From assembly GCA_045588675.1 (NCBI GenBank), contig JAZNER010000032.1:1-7464 (forward strand): a DNA stretch of 7,464 bases. The letters are read 5' to 3'. The position numbers and the translations under genes are program-made. Position 1 is the stretch's first letter; every line of letters begins with the position of its first letter. Positions 1 through 4,740 of the stretch are shown here, piece by piece. Under the pieces are notes generated by a model. It ran no database searches, was not told the origin of the DNA, and saw only the letters and a program-made list of their open reading frames with translations. The stretch comes from SVTX01 sp045588675. Its GTDB lineage: Bacteria; Bacillota; Clostridia; Oscillospirales; CAG-272.

Positions 1-320
1 TAAGCGTCGGCTTGTCGGTTCTGATGGTTGCGGCGTTCATAGCGTTTTATCACAAAATTTTTGCTGTGACATTCGACGAAGACTTTGCACGAGCGGCGGG
101 GCTGAACGTTGACTTTTACAACTTGATAATCTCGGTCGTGATAGCGATAATAATCGTGCTGTCGATGAATTTAGTCGGTTCGCTTTTGATTTCGGCGTTT
201 ATAATTTTCCCTGCGCTGTTGGCGATGAAACTTTTTAAAACATTTCGTGCAGTAACAATTTGCTCGGTAATGTTGTCGGTGATTTGTCTCGTGCTGAATC
301 ATTTCGGAGGCATGTCATGA
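1..320 (+). CDS. ABC-3 family metal permease, C-terminal part (gene cut by window edge)
   Basis: This is the tail of an integral membrane permease. About 105 residues are visible, with the first complete codon at base 3 and a TGA stop at 318-320. The visible part shows a hydrophobic segment, then a short polar stretch with an AAGLNVDFYN motif, then two or three more hydrophobic segments. One of these contains the NLVGSLLISAFIIFPALLA motif. An AAGL-type coupling segment followed by G-LL-sA-li-PA is characteristic of ZnuB/TroC/MntB-like permeases, which move zinc or manganese inward across the cytoplasmic membrane with an ATPase and a binding protein. Those partners would lie to the left of the window. 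An internal TTG at base 12 is in frame but is not a real start, because the frame is open to the edge. The metal specificity cannot be read from this fragment. The gene overlaps the next one by four bases, implying one operon. Confidence 0.85.
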   Translation, partial: SVGLSVLMVAAFIAFYHKIFAVTFDEDFARAAGLNVDFYNLIISVVIAIIIVLSMNLVGSLLISAFIIFPALLAMKLFKTFRAVTICSVMLSVICLVLNHFGGMS

Positions 321-742
321 GAAAATTTTTGACAGCAATCTGCGCGGCCGGACTTTTAATCAGCGGTTGCGGCGAGGAAAAAAATCCCGTGCCTGAAAAA
401 ACTTTGTCCGAAGTCGTCGACGTTGACTTGACAAAACTAAGCGGAACAATGATTTATTCGGCGGTCTTCGACATTGTGGAAAATCCTTTGGAGTATCGCG
501 GTAAGACGATAAAAATTCGCGGAACACATTTTGTATCGCACGACCCAGCCAAAAATGAATATCATCACGCCTGTATTATTTGGGACGCGACGGCTTGTTG
601 TATGCAGGGTATGGAATTTGAGCTTGCGAGCGGAAAATATCCGCCAAATGAAAGCGAAATCACGTTGATAGGCAAGTTTGACGTGTACACGATACAAAAA
701 ATTGACAACCCGATTTTGCGCTCTGCTCGGCTTGCCGATTGA
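317..742 (+). CDS. Small lipoprotein with HAC...CC.QG core, paralogue of the next gene
   Basis: This predicted 141-residue protein starts at ATG 317, inside the ATGA overlap with the permease stop and six bases after a GGAGG at 306-310. An in-frame upstream ATG at 260 is rejected because it lies within the permease and would bury the signal peptide. Residues 1-17 form a lipoprotein signal, and ISGC (15-18) is a lipobox with Cys18 as the lipid-modified residue. The mature part is soluble, beginning with VDVDLTKLSGTM (34-45) and VENPLEYRGKTIKIRG (54-69). Then come H83-H84-A-C86, D90, C94-C95-x-Q97-G98-x-E100-F and GKYP (106-109). The 'NP..Y.GK.I.IRG' block followed by paired cysteines loosely recalls the OB-fold-like domains of DUF1980/YcgQ-type proteins. 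That is resemblance from memory, not a search result. Position behind a metal permease suggests a membrane-anchored accessory protein of metal uptake. The function is otherwise unknown. Confidence 0.87.
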   Translation: MRKFLTAICAAGLLISGCGEEKNPVPEKTLSEVVDVDLTKLSGTMIYSAVFDIVENPLEYRGKTIKIRGTHFVSHDPAKNEYHHACIIWDATACCMQGMEFELASGKYPPNESEITLIGKFDVYTIQKIDNPILRSARLAD

Positions 743-754
743 GGAGGTTTGCTT

Positions 755-1156
755 ATGAAAAATTTTTTGGCAACGGTGATTCTTTTTGTTGTGGTGATGT
801 GTACGAGTTTAGCTCGCGCCGCCGCCGTTGACATTGACCTGACAAAGATGAGTTCGACAATGGTTTATTCGACGGTCTTTAACATGGTGAACAATCCGGC
901 AAAGTTTGTGGGAAAGACAATGAGAATGCGCGGAGAGTACACTACATATCACATTTCGATTGACGACCCGACACAAATAATCCACGCCTGCTTAGTACGA
1001 GACGCGGCAGGTTGTTGTTCGCAAGGTTTAGAATTCATTTTGAGCAACGGAAAATATCCAACGGGCACGAATGAAATTACCGTCGTCGGGACAATCGCCG
1101 TGCAAAAGATTTCCAGAAAATACGTTTGCTACTTAAAAGACTCCGTGCTTGAGTAA
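755..1156 (+). CDS. Small secreted protein with HAC...CC.QG core, tandem paralogue
   Basis: This predicted 133-residue protein starts at ATG 755, seven bases after GAGGAGG (741-747). A TTG at 749 in the same frame is too close to the RBS to be the start. Residues 1-22 form a typical signal peptide, a basic start then a long hydrophobic core, ending in SLARAAA, so cleavage near residues 22-24 is likely. There is no lipobox, because the only Cys in the signal (C16) is followed by TSLARA. The mature protein aligns with its neighbour from VDIDLTKMSSTM (25-36) on. About 21 of 36 residues are identical in the first block, and H77-A-C79, D83, C87-C88-x-Q90-G91-x-E93-F and GKYP are all kept. An additional Cys125 lies near the C-terminus. 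The gene is 12 bases downstream of the lipoprotein gene and surely co-transcribed. It looks like a tandem duplication in which one copy is lipid-anchored and the other free. Function is unknown. Confidence 0.85.
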   Translation: MKNFLATVILFVVVMCTSLARAAAVDIDLTKMSSTMVYSTVFNMVNNPAKFVGKTMRMRGEYTTYHISIDDPTQIIHACLVRDAAGCCSQGLEFILSNGKYPTGTNEITVVGTIAVQKISRKYVCYLKDSVLE

Positions 1157-1159
1157 AAG

Positions 1160-1188
1160 TTTATAAAAAGTTTAAGTCCAGTTAAAAT
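1160..1188 (+). promoter_or_regulatory. Candidate sigma-70-type promoter for the TerD gene
   Basis: A TTTATA (1160-1165) is separated by 17 bases from TAAAAT (1183-1188), giving a fair -35/-10 pair (4/6 and 5/6 matches to TTGACA/TATAAT). It lies just after the stop of the preceding gene and about 65 bases before the TerD start. The region is AT-rich, so chance matches are easy. No terminator is visible between the preceding gene and this site, so read-through from the metal operon is also possible. Confidence 0.3.
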
Positions 1189-1252
1189 CGGCGTAAAAAT
1201 ATCATGTCAACATTGCTCCTGAATGTATCAACAAAAAATTGGAGGAGTATGA

Positions 1253-1831
1253 ATGGCAATCAGTTTGAAAAAGGGACAAAAGGTAGACTTGACGAAGACG
1301 AATCCCGGCTTGAAAGAAATTTTGGTCGGATTGGGCTGGGATACAAATCGTTATGACGGCGGAAAAGATTTTGACTTGGATACGTCGATTTTTTTGCTCG
1401 GCGCAAGCGGCAAAGTCAACAGCGATGATGATTTCGTTTTCTATGGCAATCTCAAGCATGTTTCCGGCTCGGTGGAACATCTTGGCGATAACTTGACCGG
1501 CGAAGGTTCGGGTGACGACGAGCAAATCAAAATCGACCTTAGCAAAGTTCCCGCAAACGTCGAGAAAATTGACTTCACCGTCACAATTTATGAGGCGGAC
1601 ACTCGTAATCAAAACTTCGGGCAGGTCGAAAACGCATTTATCCGCGTCGTGAACTCGGCAACCGGCGAAGAGCTTATCCGCTACGACCTTAGCGAAGATT
1701 TTTCGGTTGAGACGGCTGTAATTGTCGGTGAACTCTATCGCAATAAGGGGGAATGGAAATTCAATGCGGTCGGCTCCGGCTTTGAAGGCGGATTAGCCGC
1801 GCTCGGCAATCATTTTGGCATTTCGATTTAA
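1253..1831 (+). CDS. TerD-family protein (tellurium resistance / stress, Ca-binding fold)
   Basis: This 192-residue protein has the full usual length of the TerD/TerE/GSP16-18 family. It starts at ATG 1253, five bases after GGAGGAG (1241-1247). The MAISLKKGQKVDLTK start is a hallmark of the family. GLGWDTN (26-32) and FDLDTSIFLL (40-49) follow, then HLGDNLTGEGSGDDE (76-90), IDFTVTIYEA (106-115) and the GELYRNKGEWKF block (159-170). Acidic clusters at 39-43 and 79-90 correspond to the calcium-binding loops known in TerD. There is no signal peptide or membrane segment, so it is cytoplasmic, possibly membrane-associated in its role. In the family these proteins take part in resistance to tellurite, phage or other envelope stress. 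The usual partners (terA, terB, terC, terZ) are absent next to this copy, so its specific job cannot be inferred. The symbol is left blank because TerD and TerE paralogues cannot be told apart reliably. Confidence 0.93.
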   Translation: MAISLKKGQKVDLTKTNPGLKEILVGLGWDTNRYDGGKDFDLDTSIFLLGASGKVNSDDDFVFYGNLKHVSGSVEHLGDNLTGEGSGDDEQIKIDLSKVPANVEKIDFTVTIYEADTRNQNFGQVENAFIRVVNSATGEELIRYDLSEDFSVETAVIVGELYRNKGEWKFNAVGSGFEGGLAALGNHFGISI

Positions 1832-1853
1832 CGCCAATTCAAAAATGCCTCTA

Positions 1854-1894
1854 TAAGCCCCTAGAATCGCCCACAACGCGTTTTTAGGGGCTTA
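1854..1894 (+). terminator. Intergenic hairpin after the TerD gene, possible terminator without a U-tract
   Basis: A perfect 10-bp inverted repeat, TAAGCCCCTA (1854-1863) with TAGGGGCTTA (1885-1894), extends inward through a G-U and two A-U pairs. The stem is about 13 bp around a loop of some 15 bases. It stands 22 bases after the TerD stop, where a terminator would be expected. However, it is followed by CACGGG rather than a run of T, so intrinsic termination is doubtful. It could instead protect the TerD transcript from decay or be part of a repeat element. Confidence 0.5.
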
Positions 1895-1953
1895 CACGGG
1901 TTAGAATACCAAAAGCCAAAAATGAACGCCTAAAATCGCTTGCAACGAGGTTT
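1861..1953 (+). repeat. Imperfect direct repeat in the leader of the fliE-like gene
   Basis: CTAGAATCGCCCACAACG (1861-1878) recurs 69 bases later as CTAAAATCGCTTGCAACG (1930-1947). This is 14 of 18 bases identical, with all four differences being transitions. Both copies continue into a TTT a few bases on. The first copy forms the left arm and loop of the preceding hairpin. The second copy sits directly on the fliE-like gene's ribosome binding region. Origin unknown. It could be a decayed intergenic repeat family or a duplicated operator-like site. Confidence 0.45.
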
Positions 1954-1958
1954 GCCCA

Positions 1959-2258
1959 ATGGAAATTCAAAAGTTAGAAATGACGCCTGTTACCATGAGT
2001 GCCAAAAGCCATGTTGAAGAATCTCCAAAAGAAGAATATCCGACTTTCGGCGAGTATCTCGCTCAATCGCTGAAAAAAGTTAATCTACTCCAGTTGGAAT
2101 CTGACGAATTCAAAAAAGCTCTGGTAACAGGTCGTCTTGAAGATATTTCGCAAATGGTGGTCGCAGGGCAGAAAGCTGAAATCGCCTTGCAACTGACTTT
2201 GCAACTTAGAAATCGAGCCGTGTCCGCTTATCAGGAAATGATGCGTATGCAGGTTTGA
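1959..2258 (+). CDS. fliE: FliE-like flagellar hook-basal body protein, isolated gene
   Basis: This 99-residue protein has the size of FliE (about 100 residues) and its defining C-terminal half. The features are a YPTFGEYLAQSLKKVNLLQ segment (27-45), a D-I-x-x-M-V-V-A-x-x-K-A block (62-73) and LQLTLQLRNRAVSAYQEM (77-94), ending in MRMQV. The family consensus there is LT-QVRNK-V-AYQEIMRMQ(V/I). FliE joins the MS ring (FliF) to the rod in the periplasm and is exported by the flagellar type III apparatus without a cleaved signal. None is seen here. The start is ATG 1959, eight bases after a modest CGAGG (1946-1950). No flgB, flgC or fliF lies beside it, which is unusual. Neighbours are TerD and phosphate-transport genes. 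It might be a relocated single copy, a second copy, or part of a scattered flagellar gene set. Confidence 0.85.
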   Translation: MEIQKLEMTPVTMSAKSHVEESPKEEYPTFGEYLAQSLKKVNLLQLESDEFKKALVTGRLEDISQMVVAGQKAEIALQLTLQLRNRAVSAYQEMMRMQV

Positions 2259-2338
2259 CAAATTCTCATATTTTGGATTTGGAACTTTGCTCCTTCAAAA
2301 TCACTTTCAAACGGCAAAAATTTATCGAGGAGGCTCTC

Positions 2339-2995
2339 ATGTTTAATTTTTCTCGCAAAGATACCGAATACTTCGATTTATTCCTTAAAAACGCTGAGTA
2401 TTTTCATCTCGGAGCCGTTATGCTCGACGAAATCATCAAAGACCCCAATAAATCACTTGACCGCGTCGAAGAAATCCTAAAATTGGAATCAGCATCCGAT
2501 GAAGTCAACGAAAAAATTATTTCCAAGCTGAATTTGAGCTTCATAACGCCAATCGACCGCGAGGACATCTATGCAATCGCGGGAGAACTTGCAACGGGCG
2601 TTGATATGCTGAATGCCGCTCTCCAACGAATAATTATGTATCACGCAGGGCATGCGACCGAGAAATCCAGAGATTTAACTGCGCTTCTCGTCGAAACTAC
2701 TCGCGAATTGGTCAACGCCTTCAAACTTATGACTGATATTAAGAAAAATCAGCTCGAAATGACTAATTCTGTCCATAAAATCGCAAATTACGAGGAAAAA
2801 GGCGATATGCTTTACCGCGAGGATATGAGTTTGCTTTTCGACGATACAGCGGTCGCGGTGAAGACCCAATTAGCCGGCGATGCAATTATTCACTTGATAA
2901 AATGGAAAGATATTGTCGCGGATATTGAACAAACGCTCGACCATTGCAAAAAAATTAGCGATATGATTCTTGGCGTGGTGATGAAGTATGCTTGA
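2339..2995 (+). CDS. DUF47 (PhoU-like) phosphate transport accessory protein
   Basis: This predicted 218-residue cytoplasmic helical protein starts at ATG 2339, five bases after GAGGAGG (2327-2333). The open frame extends back to a TTG at 2255, but that overlaps the fliE stop and has no RBS. MFNFSRKDTEYFDLF is a typical start for the DUF47/TIGR00153 family. The hallmark TPIDREDIYAIAGEL lies at residues 70-84. A YEEKGDMLYRE motif at 151-161 and a KWKDIVADIEQTLDHC motif at 188-203 match the two repeated PhoU-like three-helix units, which in relatives carry metal-binding acidic residues. In many bacteria this gene sits directly before a PiT permease, as here, and is thought to modulate it. Its stop lies inside the next gene's start with an eight-base overlap, pointing to translational coupling. 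Length fits the family (about 205-220 residues). Confidence 0.92.
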   Translation: MFNFSRKDTEYFDLFLKNAEYFHLGAVMLDEIIKDPNKSLDRVEEILKLESASDEVNEKIISKLNLSFITPIDREDIYAIAGELATGVDMLNAALQRIIMYHAGHATEKSRDLTALLVETTRELVNAFKLMTDIKKNQLEMTNSVHKIANYEEKGDMLYREDMSLLFDDTAVAVKTQLAGDAIIHLIKWKDIVADIEQTLDHCKKISDMILGVVMKYA

Positions 2996-3983
2996 GCTGC
3001 AATATTTGATTTTCGCGGTGATAATTCTGGCTTTAGTCTTCGATTTTATCAACGGGTTTCACGATACAGCAAATGCAATCGCAACATCGGTGAGCACGCG
3101 AGCTTTGCAACCGAATCACGCAATAATGATGGCGGCAGTGCTAAATTTTTTGGGCGCGATGGTCTCAACCGGTGTTGCAAAAACTATAGGCGGCGATATA
3201 GTCAGTTCAGCGAGCATTGTAGACGAAAAAGTAATAATCGCGGCACTTTTCGGAGCGATAGTCTGGAATTTGCTAACGTGGTACTTTGGAATTCCGTCAA
3301 GTTCATCACATGCGCTAGTTGGCGGTTTAATCGGAGCAGTTTTAATATCAGTGGGCACGAGTGGCTTGAATTGGAACGGCATTGGCAAAATCGTTGTTTC
3401 GTTGATAGCGTCGCCGGTCATCGCAATCGTAACTGGGATAATCATCATGAATATTTTGTTCCGATTGTTCGGGAGTTACAGCCCGCACACGGTCAACGAT
3501 AAGTTTCGCAAGATGCAAATTCTCTCGGCGGCGACAATGGCATTTTCACACGGCTCGAACGACGCGCAAAAGTCAATGGGCATAATAACGCTTGCATTAT
3601 TCAGCGGAGGATTCATTCCGGAGTTTGAAGTGCCAATGTATGTGAAAATTCTCTGCGCGGCGGCGATGGCGATAGGAACAGCGACTGGAGGTTGGCGAAT
3701 AATCAAGACAATCGGCGGAAAAATCTTCAAACTGGAGCCGATAAGCGGATTTGCGGCTGATTTGAACTCATCATGCGTAGTTTTCAGCGCGACGCTGTTA
3801 CATTTACCGGTTTCGACGACGCATGTAGTATCCGGCTCGATAATGGGCGTCGGAACTGCGAAAAGAGTCAACGCAGTGCATTGGGGCGTAGCTCAGCAGA
3901 TGGTCAAAGCGTGGGTGATGACGATTCCGATAACAGCGGCAATGGGCGCGTGCGCATTTGCGCTGGTGGACGTGTTGTTCTGA
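2988..3983 (+). CDS. PiT-family inorganic phosphate permease
   Basis: This 331-residue polytopic membrane protein carries the paired PiT signatures. They are FDFINGFHDTANAIATSVSTR (18-38) in the N-terminal half and FSHGSNDAQKSMGI (186-199) in the C-terminal half. The internally related GIPSSSSHALVGGLIG (101-116) and PVSTTHVVSGSIMGVG (274-289) are also present. These inverted halves and their Asp/Asn residues (D26, N29, N191, D192) form the phosphate and cation pathway in PiT/Pho-4 proteins. The family imports phosphate, often as a metal-phosphate complex, with protons or sodium. The length is that of the short bacterial form, lacking the long central cytoplasmic loop of E. coli PitA. About ten hydrophobic segments are seen. 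The start is ATG 2988, overlapping the upstream stop by eight bases, with only a weak GGTG before it. Translation is probably coupled to the DUF47 gene. The gene ends at a strong terminator. Confidence 0.95.
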   Translation: MLELQYLIFAVIILALVFDFINGFHDTANAIATSVSTRALQPNHAIMMAAVLNFLGAMVSTGVAKTIGGDIVSSASIVDEKVIIAALFGAIVWNLLTWYFGIPSSSSHALVGGLIGAVLISVGTSGLNWNGIGKIVVSLIASPVIAIVTGIIIMNILFRLFGSYSPHTVNDKFRKMQILSAATMAFSHGSNDAQKSMGIITLALFSGGFIPEFEVPMYVKILCAAAMAIGTATGGWRIIKTIGGKIFKLEPISGFAADLNSSCVVFSATLLHLPVSTTHVVSGSIMGVGTAKRVNAVHWGVAQQMVKAWVMTIPITAAMGACAFALVDVLF

Positions 3984-4042
3984 TAACAACAATAAAAAAA
4001 GCGGCAGGCTAGATTGTCCGCCGTTATTTTTTTTTGTTGTTA
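3984..4042. terminator. Bidirectional intrinsic terminator between converging operons
   Basis: An extended inverted repeat fills the gap. The outer arms TAACAACAA (3984-3992) and TTGTTGTTA (4034-4042) match perfectly. Inside are an A-run (3994-4000) and a T-run of nine (4027-4035). The core stem pairs 4002-4009 with 4016-4023, with one mismatch, one G-U pair and a six-base loop. Read on + it gives hairpin plus U-tract for the PiT gene. Read on - the A-run becomes the U-tract for the response regulator, whose TAA stop (4042-4040) lies in the outer arm. Confidence 0.88.
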
Positions 4043-4726
4043 AGGCTTGAATTTATAGCCGACGCCCCAAACGGTGATTAAATGCTTAGGTTTAGCGGGG
4101 TCAAGCTCGACAGCCTCGCGCAAGCGGTTGATATGCACGGCGACAGTAGAAGTATTGCCAAAAGAATTCATACCCCAGATTCTGTCGTATAAAATTTCGC
4201 GGCTGAAAACTATATTGGCGTTTGTCATGAGAAATTCAAGCAGTTGGAATTCTTTATTGGGCAAAAAAATTTCTTTATCGTTGACAAAAACTCGGTGCGT
4301 ATCAGATTCTAAAATTATGTTGCCGAGAATGATTTTATTGGCGTCGGCGGAGCCTTTCAAGCGTTCGTATTGAGCCAGTTGCGATTTTACCCTAGCAACG
4401 AGCACACTTGGCGAAAAAGGTTTATCGATATAGTCGTCCGCGCCGAAGCCTAAGCCGCGTATCTTATCAATGTCGGATTTTCTGGCAGTCAACATCATTA
4501 TCGGTATATCAATCTTGCTGCGAATGTTTTTGCAGACCTCGAAGCCGTCCATTTCGGGCAACATTATATCCAAAATAATCAAATCGAAGTTGCCGGACAA
4601 AGATTTTTCCATACCGTCGGAGCCGGTCGCGCAAATTTCGACCTCATAGCCGCTGATTTCCAGATAATCACGTTCAATGGCGGCAATGTCGGAATCATCT
4701 TCGATTATCAAAATTTTTTTGCTCAT
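4040..4726 (-). CDS. OmpR/PhoB-family response regulator
   Basis: This 228-residue cytoplasmic regulator has a receiver domain at residues 1-115 and a winged-helix DNA-binding domain at about 130-228. The receiver shows the acidic pair D10-D11, phospho-acceptor D53 (in DLIILDIMLPEMDGFEVC), T80 and K102 (DKPFSP), all the residues needed for phosphorylation switching. The C-terminal domain shows NKEFQLLEFL and the terminal LITVWGVGYKF typical of OmpR/PhoB trans-activation domains. Its recognition helix region is TSTVAVHINRLREAV. The start ATG (4726-4724) shares its A with the kinase TGA stop, and an AAGGAG stands eight bases upstream. It is the partner of the kinase gene. DNA targets cannot be read here. 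The converging phosphate genes raise the thought of a PhoB-like role, but no pho box was identified. Confidence 0.95.
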   Translation of the reverse strand: MSKKILIIEDDSDIAAIERDYLEISGYEVEICATGSDGMEKSLSGNFDLIILDIMLPEMDGFEVCKNIRSKIDIPIMMLTARKSDIDKIRGLGFGADDYIDKPFSPSVLVARVKSQLAQYERLKGSADANKIILGNIILESDTHRVFVNDKEIFLPNKEFQLLEFLMTNANIVFSREILYDRIWGMNSFGNTSTVAVHINRLREAVELDPAKPKHLITVWGVGYKFKP

Positions 4727-4740
4727 CAGTCCAGCTCCTT
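4724..4740 (-). promoter_or_regulatory. TGATG kinase-regulator junction with RBS
   Basis: The kinase stop TGA and regulator start ATG share one A at 4726. The complement reads AAGGAG, then eight bases, then ATG. This RBS lies inside the kinase gene and indicates translational coupling of the two partners, helping keep them in balance. Confidence 0.75.

Noticed and set aside
1202..1612. Antisense open frame opposite the TerD gene
   Set aside because: It lies opposite a confident gene with full family motifs, has no RBS and a composition typical of an antisense shadow.
2255..2338. Upstream extension of the DUF47 protein to a TTG at 2255
   Set aside because: No RBS stands before it and it overlaps the fliE stop. 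The strong GAGGAGG before ATG 2339 and the family-typical MFNFSRK start decide the matter.
2259..2338. Promoter or pho box between fliE and the DUF47 gene
   Set aside because: A TTGGAT...CAAAAT pair with 17-base spacing exists, but the matches are too weak to call. No repeated pho-box-like sequence was seen.
3116..3871. Two antisense frames opposite the PiT gene (3116-3448 and 3476-3871)
   Set aside because: The + strand PiT signatures are unbroken through both spans. The antisense products show no recognisable features.
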